From: Pseudomonas kitaguniensis
GTDB lineage: Bacteria > Pseudomonadota > Gammaproteobacteria > Pseudomonadales > Pseudomonadaceae
DNA: 43,508 nucleotides
Assembly: GCF_009296165.1 (NCBI RefSeq)
Contig: NZ_VUAZ01000020.1
Span: forward strand, 1-43,508
Direction of reading: 5' to 3'
In this document: positions 16,267 to 24,300 of the stretch, one piece after another
Layout: each line of letters starts with the position of its first letter
How positions within the stretch are numbered: position 1 is the stretch's first letter
Program-made: the position numbers and the translations under genes
Notes under the pieces: model-generated
Database searches by the model: none
Seen by the model: only the letters and a program-made list of their open reading frames with translations
What the model was told of the DNA's origin: nothing

Positions 16267-17138
16267 ATGTCCCAATCGTCTATTTCCGCCGCGTCCTCGG
16301 CCAACGCTGCCCGCCGTGGCAGTGCAGTGTCGCGCCGCATCCTGATCGGCCTTGGCTGGCTGGTGTTCTTCCTGTTTTTGCTGCTGCCGCTGTTTATCGT
16401 GGTGTCCCAAGGCTTGAAGAATGGCCTCGGCGCGTTCTTCACCGCGATCCTGGAGCCCGACGCGCTGTCGGCCCTCAAGCTCACGGTGATCGCCGTGGCG
16501 ATTTCGGTGCCGCTTAACGTGGTATTCGGCGTCAGCGCCGCCTGGTGCGTCAGCAAGTACTCGTTCCGTGGCAAGAGCATTTTGGTGACGCTGATCGACC
16601 TGCCGTTTTCGGTATCACCGGTGATCGCGGGCCTGGTCTACGTGCTGATGTTCGGTGCGCAGGGCTTCTTTGGCCCGTGGCTGCAAGAGCATGACATTCA
16701 GATCGTGTTTGCGTTGCCGGGCATCGTGCTGGCGACCATTTTCGTCACCGTGCCGTTCGTGGCGCGTGAACTGATCCCGCTGATGCAAGAGCAGGGCACC
16801 CAGGAAGAAGAGGCCGCGCGGCTGCTGGGCGCGAATGGCTGGCAGATGTTCTGGTACGTAACCGTGCCGAACATCAAGTGGGGTTTGATCTATGGCGTGG
16901 TGCTGTGTACGGCACGCGCATGGGTGAGTTCGGCGCGGTGTCGGTGGTCTCCGGGCATATTCGCGGCGTGACCAACACGCTGCCGCTGCACGTCGAGATC
17001 CTCTACAACGAATACAACCATGTCGCCGCGTTTGCTGTCGCGAGCCTGTTGCTGATCCTGGCGCTCTTCATCCTGCTGCTCAAGCAGTGGAGCGAGAACC
17101 GTATCAACCGCCTGCGCAAAAGCGCCGGTGAGGAATAA
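16267..17138 (+). pseudogene. cysW: Sulfate permease gene cysW with a one-base frameshift
   Basis: The first frame (16267-16971) encodes normal CysW up to [14 protein letters not shown] and then goes out of frame (WVSSARCRW) to a premature stop. The second frame (to 17138) supplies the exact continuation [20 protein letters not shown] and the normal C-terminus. Reading GCACGCGC-ATGGGTGAG with one extra base at about 16919/16920 restores a 290-residue protein, the usual CysW length. The break falls just after the EAA loop ([16 protein letters not shown]), before the last membrane segment. Everything else is undamaged: a strong AGGAGG ribosome site, intact flanking genes and no other stop. This is either a very recent mutation or a sequence error. 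If real, sulfate import through this system should fail or depend on recoding. Confidence 0.88.
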
Positions 17139-17141
17139 GTC

Positions 17142-18122
17142 ATGTCGATCGAAGTCCGTAATGTCAGCAAGAATTTCAACGCCTTCAAGGCCCTGAACAG
17201 CATCAATCTGGACATCCAGAGTGGCGAGCTGGTGGCGTTGCTCGGCCCGTCCGGCTGCGGCAAAACCACCTTGCTGCGCATCATTGCCGGCCTGGAAACC
17301 CCGGATGACGGCAGCATCGTGTTCCATGGTGAAGACGTGTCCGGCCATGACGTGCGTGATCGCAACGTCGGTTTCGTGTTCCAGCACTACGCGCTGTTCC
17401 GCCACATGACCGTGTTCGACAACGTGGCTTTCGGCTTGCGCATGAAGCCGAAAAACCAGCGCCCGAGCGAAAGCCAAATCGCGGTAAAAGTCCACGAATT
17501 GCTGAACATGGTGCAGCTCGACTGGTTGTCTGATCGCTACCCGGAGCAGCTTTCCGGTGGTCAGCGCCAGCGTATCGCCCTGGCCCGCGCGCTGGCGGTA
17601 GAGCCCAAAGTACTGCTGCTGGATGAGCCGTTCGGCGCGCTGGATGCCAAGGTGCGTAAAGAGCTGCGCCGCTGGCTGGCGCGCCTGCACGAAGACATCA
17701 ACCTGACCTCGGTATTCGTGACCCACGACCAGGAAGAGGCCATGGAGGTGGCCGACCGTATCGTGGTGATGAACAAGGGCGTGATCGAGCAAATCGGTTC
17801 ACCGGGCGACGTCTATGAAAACCCGGCCAGCGACTTTGTGTACCACTTCCTCGGTGACTCCAACCGCCTGCATTTGGGCGAAGACCAGCACGTATTGTTC
17901 CGCCCTCACGAAGTGTCGCTGTCGCGCCATGAGCTGGAGGACCACCACGCGGCCGAAGTGCGCGACATTCGCCCGCTGGGCGCCACGACCCGCGTGACCT
18001 TGAAGGTCGAAGGCCAGAGTGAGCTGATCGAAGCCGAAGTGGTGAAAGACCACGACAGCCTGACCGGCCTGGCGCGCGGTGAAACGCTCTTCTTCAAACC
18101 CAAGGTGTGGCAAAAAGCCTGA
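17142..18122 (+). CDS. cysA: Sulfate/thiosulfate ABC transporter ATPase
   Basis: A 326-residue ABC ATPase that powers sulfate import. It has Walker [10 protein letters not shown] (about residue 34), the Q-loop [18 protein letters not shown], signature [16 protein letters not shown] (about 138), Walker [13 protein letters not shown] (about 157) and H-loop [16 protein letters not shown] (about 191). A short C-terminal TOBE-like regulatory part (about 235-326) follows. It begins 3 bases after the end of cysW, so translation is probably coupled. It ends 33 bases before a REP hairpin. Confidence 0.94.
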   Translation: MSIEVRNVSKNFNAFKALNSINLDIQSGELVALLGPSGCGKTTLLRIIAGLETPDDGSIVFHGEDVSGHDVRDRNVGFVFQHYALFRHMTVFDNVAFGLRMKPKNQRPSESQIAVKVHELLNMVQLDWLSDRYPEQLSGGQRQRIALARALAVEPKVLLLDEPFGALDAKVRKELRRWLARLHEDINLTSVFVTHDQEEAMEVADRIVVMNKGVIEQIGSPGDVYENPASDFVYHFLGDSNRLHLGEDQHVLFRPHEVSLSRHELEDHHAAEVRDIRPLGATTRVTLKVEGQSELIEAEVVKDHDSLTGLARGETLFFKPKVWQKA

Positions 18123-18155
18123 ACCCACTGCACAACCTGCGTGGGAATGGGCTTT

Positions 18156-18182
18156 TGTGGGAGGGGTTTGCCCCCTCCCACA
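18156..18182. repeat. REP hairpin at the end of the cys operon
   Basis: TGTGGGAGGGG and CCCCTCCCACA form a perfect 11-base-pair stem around a 5-base loop. It lies between the convergent ends of cysA and the Mpo1-like gene and has no strong T run, so it may cap both transcripts. Confidence 0.8.
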
Positions 18183-18184
18183 TT

Positions 18185-18712
18185 TCAGACCGGTTTAGCC
18201 CTTGGATCATGGCGCGTTACCGGCCCGGAACGGGCTTCGATCTGCTGCTTCAGGCCCTGCCGCAATCCCAGCAAAAATGCCAATTCTGCCACCACAAACA
18301 ACGGCCCGACGATCAGCCCCGACACGTCATCTATAAACGCAGGCTTCTTGCCCTCGTAATAGTGGCCGACAAACTGAATCACCCAGCCCACCACAAACAG
18401 GCCGATGCCGCTGCTGAGCCACACCAGCGTGCTGTGCGCTGCCAGTACATGCCCGACCCACACCGACAACCCCATCAACAGCGTCATCAGCACGCCGAGC
18501 GCGCGTTCCAGGCGCAGGTAAAACCACGCCGAACACAGCGCCACAATCACCGCCGGCGACAGCCATAACCCGCCCAGCGGCCATTCGGGGCGTGACAGCA
18601 GCACAGCTACGGCGACCACAATCAGCGGGATGCCGATAAAGTGGCTGGCGATGTTGCGTGGGTCGCGGTGGTACGCGGCGTATTGACTGAGGTGGTCGAC
18701 GAGGCTTTTCAT
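18185..18712 (-). CDS. Mpo1-like (DUF962) integral membrane protein
   Basis: A 175-residue membrane protein. It begins MKSLVDHLSQYAAYHRDPRN, followed by IASHFIGIPLIVVAVAVLL, the conserved start of the DUF962/Mpo1 family with its HxxxRN and HFxGIP motifs. About four membrane segments and the late motif WVIQFVGHYYEGKKPA also fit. The yeast member Mpo1 is an iron-dependent dioxygenase of 2-hydroxy fatty acids; bacterial roles are unproven. The start at 18712 is set by a very strong AGGAGG 7 bases upstream; the in-frame codon at 18742 has none. It is divergent from the Crp-family gene with about 80 bases between starts, so that regulator may control it. Confidence 0.8.
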   Translation of the reverse strand: MKSLVDHLSQYAAYHRDPRNIASHFIGIPLIVVAVAVLLSRPEWPLGGLWLSPAVIVALCSAWFYLRLERALGVLMTLLMGLSVWVGHVLAAHSTLVWLSSGIGLFVVGWVIQFVGHYYEGKKPAFIDDVSGLIVGPLFVVAELAFLLGLRQGLKQQIEARSGPVTRHDPRAKPV

Positions 18713-18795
18713 TGTTGTTCCTCCTGTAGGATGCTTGATCATGCCCTGCCAGCCTGCGCCTGACTGTCAGGTGGGCGACAATCTTCGGAGTGCTC

Positions 18796-19485
18796 ATGAT
18801 TGCGGCTAAATGGTACGCCCAACTGGCCAGCGGGCATTGGTTCAGCCACTTGCCTGCCGAGCTTCAGGATAGTCTGTTGGCTGCGGCGCGCCTGCACGTG
18901 CTGACGGCGGGGCAGGCGCTGTTCAAGCGTGGCGATTGCCCGTGCGGGGTGTACGCGGTATTGCAGGGCACCGTGCGTATCAGCGCGGTCAGCGCACAGG
19001 GCAAGGAAGCGGTGTTGAGCCTGGTTGAGCCGCCTCACTGGTTCGGTGAAATCTGCCTGTTCGACGGTTTGCCGCGTACCCACGACGCAATGGCCGTCGG
19101 CCCTTGCATGCTGTTGCAGGTGCCGCAGCCTGCGCTGCTCAAAATACTCGACAACCGCCCGGTCTATTGGCGGGACATGGCCTTGCTGATGAGCCACAAG
19201 TTGCGCCTGTCGTTGATCAACATCGAGCAGATGAGCCTGATGCCTGCAGCCCAGCGGCTGGCCCACCGGTTGTTGATGATCGCCGAAGGCTACGGCGAAA
19301 CAACCTCGGCGCGGCGCGTGTTGCAACTGCCCCAGGAAGACCTGGCCGCGATGCTCAGCGTGTCGCGCCAAACCACCAATGCCTTGCTCAAAGCGTTGCA
19401 GCAGCAGGGCATTGTCGACTTGAGTTATGGCGCAATCGAAGTGCTCGATTTACCGCGCCTGCGCGCTGCCGCAGGCGCCGCTTGA
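18796..19485 (+). CDS. Crp/Fnr-family transcription regulator
   Basis: A 229-residue regulator. A cyclic-nucleotide-binding beta barrel (about residues 15-125; GQALFKRGDCPCGVYAVLQG, EICLFDGLPRTHDAMA) is joined by a long dimer helix to a C-terminal winged helix-turn-helix (LPQEDLAAMLSVSRQTTNAL, about 175-200). There are no N-terminal Fnr-type cysteines for an iron-sulfur cluster, and the cAMP-binding RxS motif of true Crp is not evident, so the ligand is unknown. ATG at 18796 is favoured by GGAG 6 bases upstream; the GTG at 18790 overlaps that site. Confidence 0.82.
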   Translation: MIAAKWYAQLASGHWFSHLPAELQDSLLAAARLHVLTAGQALFKRGDCPCGVYAVLQGTVRISAVSAQGKEAVLSLVEPPHWFGEICLFDGLPRTHDAMAVGPCMLLQVPQPALLKILDNRPVYWRDMALLMSHKLRLSLINIEQMSLMPAAQRLAHRLLMIAEGYGETTSARRVLQLPQEDLAAMLSVSRQTTNALLKALQQQGIVDLSYGAIEVLDLPRLRAAAGAA

Positions 19486-19486
19486 A

Positions 19487-19897
19487 CTAGGAACCGCGAT
19501 AGGTCGAGAAGCCGTAAGGGCTCAGCAGCAGCGGGATGTGGTAATGCTGGTCGGCCTGTTTGACCTGAAAAATCACCGGCACTTCTGGAAAGAACGTTTC
19601 GCGGTTGGCCTTCTTGTAGTAATCGCCGGTCTTGAACACCACGCGATACTCACCGGGGCTCATGCTGCGGTCGGCCGGGAACAGTTCGGCGATGCGCCCC
19701 TGTTGGTTGGTCACACCTTGGGACAGTGGCTGCCATTGGTCGCCCACCTGTTGTTCCAGGGTAACGCTGACACCGGCAGACGGCAGGCCATTCTCCAGGT
19801 TCAACACGTGCACGCTCAGCGGGTTGCCGGCGGCCATGGCCAGGTTGCACAGGCCGCTCAGGCTGAGGGCGGCAAGGGTCATGCTTAGCGTTTTCAT
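19487..19897 (-). CDS. Exported transthyretin-like protein (probable 5-hydroxyisourate hydrolase)
   Basis: A 136-residue protein with a signal peptide (SMTLAALSLSGLCNLAMAAG, cleavage near residue 23) and a transthyretin-like domain. Family marks are LSVHVLNLENGLPSAGVSVTLE near the start, GRIAELFPAD in the middle and the C-terminal tetrapeptide YRGS, which supplies active-site residues. HYHIPLLLSPYGFSTY is also diagnostic. Family enzymes hydrolyse 5-hydroxyisourate in urate breakdown; periplasmic versions such as E. coli YedX/HiuH are known. No other urate gene is nearby. GGAG lies just before the ATG at 19897. It runs in the same direction as the GlcG-like gene upstream, 22 bases away, so they probably share a transcript. 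Confidence 0.82.
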   Translation of the reverse strand: MKTLSMTLAALSLSGLCNLAMAAGNPLSVHVLNLENGLPSAGVSVTLEQQVGDQWQPLSQGVTNQQGRIAELFPADRSMSPGEYRVVFKTGDYYKKANRETFFPEVPVIFQVKQADQHYHIPLLLSPYGFSTYRGS

Positions 19898-19919
19898 CGA
19901 AGTCTCCATTAACGGGGGA

Positions 19920-20393
19920 TCAAAGGGTGATTTTCAGGCCGATTTGCTCGGCGGCCTGCACCGCGCACGCCTCGTCCTGCGCCGCGCCGCCGGCACCGGC
20001 GATGCCCAGGGCGCCGACCAGTTCTGCGCCTGCAAATAACGGCACGCCACCACCGAGCAACAGCAAGTGGGGCAAGCTGTTAAGGTTGGTTGCCTCGGGG
20101 TTATTGCGGGCGCGCTCGGCGAACAAGCGGGTTGCGGTTTTTGTCGACAGCGCCGTGTACGCCTTGCGCTGGCTGGCGTCGCTGTTGTGAGGGCCGACGC
20201 CATCGGCCCGCAGGCTCAGCAACAGGTTGCCGCCACGGTCGAGTACGGTCAGCGCCGCGGTGCAATGGGCCAGGCCGGCATCGGCGAGTTGTTGCGCGGT
20301 GTGCAAATTCAAGTCGGCGTGGCGCGGCAATTGCGGCGCCGCCAGCGCGACGCTGCTGAGGCCAAGGCTCAGGCATAAAGCAATGCGAAACAT
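19920..20393 (-). CDS. Exported GlcG/HbpS-like (heme-degrading fold) protein
   Basis: A 157-residue protein with a signal peptide (ALCLSLGLSSVALAAP, cleavage after ALA near residue 18) followed by one GlcG/HbpS domain. Characteristic segments are TVLDRGGNLLLSLRADGVGPHNSDASQRKAYTA (split here as the conserved DRGG and SxxxAxxKAYTA-type parts), LPHLLLLGGGVPLF and VGALGIAGAGGAAQDEACAV near the end. The family includes heme-binding sensors and proteins next to glycolate oxidase; here neither partner is present, so the ligand is unknown. It likely forms an operon with the transthyretin-like gene downstream. Confidence 0.78.
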   Translation of the reverse strand: MFRIALCLSLGLSSVALAAPQLPRHADLNLHTAQQLADAGLAHCTAALTVLDRGGNLLLSLRADGVGPHNSDASQRKAYTALSTKTATRLFAERARNNPEATNLNSLPHLLLLGGGVPLFAGAELVGALGIAGAGGAAQDEACAVQAAEQIGLKITL

Positions 20394-20493
20394 GGTGGAA
20401 CCTCCAGAAAGCAGGCGGCCACGTTAGCCAGTGAACGGCGTCAAAAGCCGAACAATTCAATGACAGGTTTGTAATCAAACCAAGAGGTAGGGC

Positions 20494-20859
20494 ATGCAGG
20501 TGTTGTTAGTGGAAGACCAGCCGCAACTGGCGCGGCGCATGGCTCAGGGTTTGAGCGAGGCGGGCTTTGCGGTAGAAGTGGCGGCCAATGGCATGGCGGC
20601 GCTACGGTTTGTTGAAAGCAACGAGTACGACCTGGTGATTCTGGATGTGATGTTGCCGGGCCTGAATGCCTGGAAGTTGCAGCAGGCGATTCGATTGAAG
20701 GGCGACACGCCGCTGTTGTTTTTGACCACGCCGGACGGGATTGAAGACCGGTTGCGTGGGCTGGAATTGCATGAAGATGATTATTTGCTCAAGCCATTTG
20801 AGGACAAGGTATTGGTGGCGCGCGTGAGGAAGCTTTTGCGCCGCGATCGCGGGCGCTGA
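20494..20859 (+). CDS. Single-domain response regulator (receiver only)
   Basis: A 121-residue CheY-like receiver. The acidic pocket VEDQ, the phosphorylation site VILDVMLPG (Asp near 51), the Thr of LFLTTPDG and the Lys of LLKPFEDK are all present, so it should be phosphorylated. The sequence is most like OmpR/CopR-type receivers, but it stops right after VRKLLRRD, where the DNA-binding domain would begin. No histidine kinase is adjacent. It is either a free-standing receiver that works through protein contact or a truncated regulator. AGAGGTAG precedes the ATG. Confidence 0.85.
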   Translation: MQVLLVEDQPQLARRMAQGLSEAGFAVEVAANGMAALRFVESNEYDLVILDVMLPGLNAWKLQQAIRLKGDTPLLFLTTPDGIEDRLRGLELHEDDYLLKPFEDKVLVARVRKLLRRDRGR

Positions 20860-20881
20860 TTACGGTTGTAGTGCCTGAGCC

Positions 20882-20948
20882 ACCGCTATCGGGAGCAAGC
20901 CCCCTCCCACCTTTGAAATATATCCACAGGTCAAAAATGTGGGAGGGC
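20882..20948. repeat. REP arms, partly decayed
   Basis: ACCGCTATCGGGAGCAAGCCCCCTCCCACC (one arm) is followed 27 bases later by a truncated inverted arm TGTGGGAGGG. It lies between the convergent receiver and AraC genes. Confidence 0.75.
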
Positions 20949-20989
20949 CGATGCGACGATTCGACTTGGTCCCGATGAGGTCCTTACTG

Positions 20990-21994
20990 CTACCGCGACC
21001 CATCCCGAAACTGCCCGGGCGTCATCCCGGTCCAGCGCTTGAACGCCCGGTTAAAGCTGCTGGTATCGGCGAACCCGAGCAAATGGCTGATCTCGGCCAA
21101 TGAACATTGCGGGTCGCGCAGGTGCAACAGCGCCAAATTTTCCCGGCACTCATTGAGCAAGGCATCAAACCGGCAGCCCTCATCCGCCAGATGCCGCTGC
21201 AAACTGCGCAGGCTCAAATGCAACGCCTGGGCGATCCGCTCGGCACTCGGTTCACCGTCCGGCAATTGCGCTTCAATGGCTGCGCGCACCTTGCGCTCCC
21301 AGGTCAGCGGTTGCAGTTGGGCGAGGGTGCGCTTGAGCACGGTCTCGTTGTGTTCGGCCAACTCCGGGTTGGCGTCATCCAGATGGCTGTCGAAGTCGTG
21401 TGCGGCAAACTCCAGGCGGTCTTCTTCAGCGCCAAAGAATACCGGCGCGCGAAATACCGTGTGCCACGGCGTCGGATCATTAGGCTTTGGACGCCGCAAA
21501 TACACCGCCAGCGGTGCATAGGCCCGGCCCAAACGGTTGCGACAGGTGCGCACATAGATCGCCGCAAACGCATCAATTGCTTCCAGCGCCGGTGCCGGGC
21601 TGCCCTGCGGTTGCAGCAAGCGAAAGAGGTAACGCTCGCCCTCCCGGCTCAGCTCCAGCGCCAGCGCATCGCTGACCACCTGGTGATAACGCACGATGCG
21701 CTCGAACACCTCGCGCAAACTGCCGCTGGCCACCAGCGCATAACCCAACGCATGAAAGGTGGTGGGGCTGACAAACCGCGACACCCGCAGGCCGATCGCC
21801 GGGTCGCCGCTGGCCTGCACCGCCAGTTCCCACAGGCGCGTGGTCGCCGACAGCGGGTAGCGCGCGTTGGGGTCGTCCATCTGCTGCGGGTCGAGCCCGG
21901 CCTGTGCGCACAGCGCGGCGCTGTCGAGGCCCAAGGCATCAAGCTGCTTGCGCAGGGCGCGGGTCCAACTGGCGAGTGAGGTGGGTTCGGTCAT
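20990..21994 (-). CDS. AraC-family transcription regulator (OruR-like architecture)
   Basis: A 334-residue regulator. The N-terminal two thirds form the arabinose-binding-like domain of the OruR/Arabinose_bd group (YPLSATTRLWELAVQASGDPAIGLRV, then FHALGYALVASGSLREVFER). The C-terminal 100 residues carry the paired AraC helix-turn-helix (AQALHLSLRSLQRHL; LAEISHLLGFADTSSFNRAF) ending in the family motif WTGMTPGQFR. It is divergent from a membrane desaturase with about 100 bases between starts, so it most likely controls that gene. The ligand may be a fatty or hydrophobic acid, but that is inference. Confidence 0.88.
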   Translation of the reverse strand: MTEPTSLASWTRALRKQLDALGLDSAALCAQAGLDPQQMDDPNARYPLSATTRLWELAVQASGDPAIGLRVSRFVSPTTFHALGYALVASGSLREVFERIVRYHQVVSDALALELSREGERYLFRLLQPQGSPAPALEAIDAFAAIYVRTCRNRLGRAYAPLAVYLRRPKPNDPTPWHTVFRAPVFFGAEEDRLEFAAHDFDSHLDDANPELAEHNETVLKRTLAQLQPLTWERKVRAAIEAQLPDGEPSAERIAQALHLSLRSLQRHLADEGCRFDALLNECRENLALLHLRDPQCSLAEISHLLGFADTSSFNRAFKRWTGMTPGQFRDGSR

Positions 21995-22095
21995 GGCGAT
22001 TGGCGCTTGCGGTCAACAGGTTGGCGTGTGGGGCTGATGCCCTGGCGCACCGCTTGGGCCAGGATGCATCCATCACTGCACAAGAGGATGGGAGC

Positions 22096-23133
22096 ATGGA
22101 CGGTACTTCTGCAAGTCCCCAACAGATGAACGCACACCAGCGTGCGGCGCGCATTCGCGAAGTGGTGCTCGCCGAAGGCGTGAGATTGCGCCAGCAACAC
22201 CCGTGGTTGCTGCATCAGGACGCGCTGGGCGCGGGCATCCTGGCGTTTGCGCTGCTCGGCATGCTCGGCTCGGCGGCGCTCTACATAACCGGTTATATGG
22301 CCTGGTGGGTGTGCCTGCTGCTGAACGCTTTTCTTGCCTCACTGACGCACGAACTGGAACACGACCTGATCCACAGTATGTATTTTCGCAAACAGCGCCT
22401 GCCGCACAACCTGATGATGGGCCTGGTGTGGCTGGCGCGGCCGAGCACGATCAACCCGTGGGTACGCAGGCACCTGCACCTTAATCACCACAAATTTTCC
22501 GGCACCGAAGCCGATATGGAAGAGCGCGCCATCACCAACGGTGAACCCTGGGGTTTTGCGCGGTTGCTGATGGTCGGCGACAACGTGATGTCGGCGTTCA
22601 TCCGTGTGCTGCGTGCCAAGACATGGGGCCACAAATTCAAGATCCTCAAGCGCGCGCTGCGGGTGTACGCACCGCTGGCGTTGCTGCATTGGGGCGCGTG
22701 GTATGTGTTCCTGGGCTTTCACGCGGCGCAGGGTATTGCGATGCTTATGGGCACGCCCATCGACTGGTCGGCCGGCACGTTACAGGTCATGCAGGTGATC
22801 GATATCGCCGCGGTGGTGATCATCGGCCCCAACGTGCTGCGCACTTTTTGCCTGCACTTTGTCAGCTCCAACATGCACTACTACGGTGATGTGGAGTTGG
22901 GCAATGTGATCCAGCAAACCCAAGTATTGAACCCCTGGTGGATGTGGCCGTTGCAAGCGTTTTGCTTCAACTTCGGCAGCACCCACGGCATCCATCACTT
23001 CGTGGTCAAAGAGCCGTTTTACATCCGCCAGATGACCGCCAGGGTGGCGCATAAAGTCATGGCCGAGATGGGCGTGCGCTTCAATGATTTCGGCACCTTT
23101 GCGCGAGCCAATCGGCTGCAGCCGCAGGTGTAG
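22096..23133 (+). CDS. Membrane fatty acid desaturase family protein
   Basis: A 345-residue integral membrane protein of the di-iron desaturase/hydroxylase superfamily. The histidine boxes are HELEHDLIH (about residue 92), HLHLNHHKFSG (about 131) and HGIHHF (about 297), with an extra HFVSSNMHYYGD (about 254). Hydrophobic segments lie at about 53-85 and 195-255. The first box and overall layout differ from DesA, so the substrate is probably different (an alkyl or fatty acyl chain; not determinable here). The ATG at 22096 has GATGGGAG upstream and avoids overlap with the divergent AraC gene. Confidence 0.8.
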   Translation: MDGTSASPQQMNAHQRAARIREVVLAEGVRLRQQHPWLLHQDALGAGILAFALLGMLGSAALYITGYMAWWVCLLLNAFLASLTHELEHDLIHSMYFRKQRLPHNLMMGLVWLARPSTINPWVRRHLHLNHHKFSGTEADMEERAITNGEPWGFARLLMVGDNVMSAFIRVLRAKTWGHKFKILKRALRVYAPLALLHWGAWYVFLGFHAAQGIAMLMGTPIDWSAGTLQVMQVIDIAAVVIIGPNVLRTFCLHFVSSNMHYYGDVELGNVIQQTQVLNPWWMWPLQAFCFNFGSTHGIHHFVVKEPFYIRQMTARVAHKVMAEMGVRFNDFGTFARANRLQPQV

Positions 23134-23142
23134 GTGCCGCTT

Positions 23143-23225
23143 TTGTGGCGAGCGGGCTTATGGTGGCGAGCGGGCTTGCTCGCGTTGCGCTGCGTAGCAG
23201 CCCCTGTCATGAACAATGCATGACT
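23143..23225. repeat. REP with duplicated arm, plus a short inverted repeat
   Basis: GTGGCGAGCGGGCTT occurs twice in direct order (starting at about 23145 and 23163), the second copy continuing into the full REP core GCTCGCG. Just after, GTCATG-AACAATG-CATGAC (23207-23225) is an inverted repeat. This lies between the convergent desaturase and LysR genes and may serve as their shared 3' boundary. Confidence 0.7.
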
Positions 23226-24143
23226 TCAGGCACTCTTCAGCGCCTGGTTTTCCACCGCCAGCAGGCTCTCGATCAACGCCTTCGCCGCAGCCGACAGGCG
23301 ATCCCCCGCCCGGCTGATCACCCCGCAGCGGTTGTTCAAACTGTCCAGTGCAGGCGGCAGATTGCGCCAATGCAACACGCGCAACTCGCCGCTGCCGAAC
23401 GCCTGGGCAAAGGCCTCTTCGGACCCCAGCCCGATAGCGTTCGACTGCTGCACCACGGTAGCCAGCGCAGCAAACAGCTCAAGCTCGACAGCCGGCGCAA
23501 AGTCGATGCGCCCGCTGAGGTTGGCGAGTATTTTTCGAATGCCGGGTGCGATCAACGGGGTTGCCAGCGGGTAGTCGAACAAGTCGTTGGTGGACAGGCT
23601 GTCCTTGGCCAGCAGCGGGTGCCCGTCGCGGCAGAAAAATACCGTGCGGCGGGGCGTCAAGGCTTGGGTCTGGAAATTCGGATCAGCTTCGAAGTGACGC
23701 ACATCGGCGATAAAAAACTCGATCTCTTCACGGTTCAGGCTGCGGCCGAGTCTTTCCCAGTTATCGACCTGCAAGCGGCTGCGTACCTTGGGGTAGGCGG
23801 TCACAAATCGCGCGATTGCCTGTGGCACCAAGTGCACTGCCGCCACCGCATCGCTGCCAAAACGCACCTCGCCCGCGTCAAGTTTGGTCATGCGCGTAAC
23901 TTCATGGCTCAACAATGCCGCACCTTGCACAAGGCTCAACGCGTGCTGCAGCACCACCTGGCCTTCCGGTGTCGGGCGCAGGTCTTTATTGGCGCGGTCA
24001 ACCAGCACGCAGCCCAGCTCCTGCTCCAGCCCCTGAATGCTGCGGCTGAACGCCGGCTGAGTGATGCCCATGGCATCTGCGGCGCGCACAAAACTGCGAT
24101 GCTCGTTGAGCGCGATGAGGTAGCGCAGTTGGCGAAGGTCCAT
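23226..24143 (-). CDS. LysR-family transcription regulator
   Basis: A 305-residue LysR regulator. The N-terminal winged helix-turn-helix (MDLRQLRYLIALNEHRSFVR; AADAMGITQPAFSRSIQGLE) is followed by the linker helix and a periplasmic-binding-protein-like effector domain (about residues 90-295). The adjacent genes give no clear target: the desaturase gene is convergent and the effector gene lies upstream in the same direction. It may act on distant genes. The start codon and length are standard. Confidence 0.88.
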   Translation of the reverse strand: MDLRQLRYLIALNEHRSFVRAADAMGITQPAFSRSIQGLEQELGCVLVDRANKDLRPTPEGQVVLQHALSLVQGAALLSHEVTRMTKLDAGEVRFGSDAVAAVHLVPQAIARFVTAYPKVRSRLQVDNWERLGRSLNREEIEFFIADVRHFEADPNFQTQALTPRRTVFFCRDGHPLLAKDSLSTNDLFDYPLATPLIAPGIRKILANLSGRIDFAPAVELELFAALATVVQQSNAIGLGSEEAFAQAFGSGELRVLHWRNLPPALDSLNNRCGVISRAGDRLSAAAKALIESLLAVENQALKSA

Positions 24144-24300
24144 GGTGTGCCCGGCGTCCTTTAAAGAACCGGGATTTTAAGGTCAGCGCTTATTCCGTCA
24201 ACAATGCTTTGTTGTTTTTTATAGATCTTAAATGCATATATATAGAGCGACCGAACCGAAAGTCCGGCCACGCCTGCCATCAACCCGCCCTGCCGCGCGC

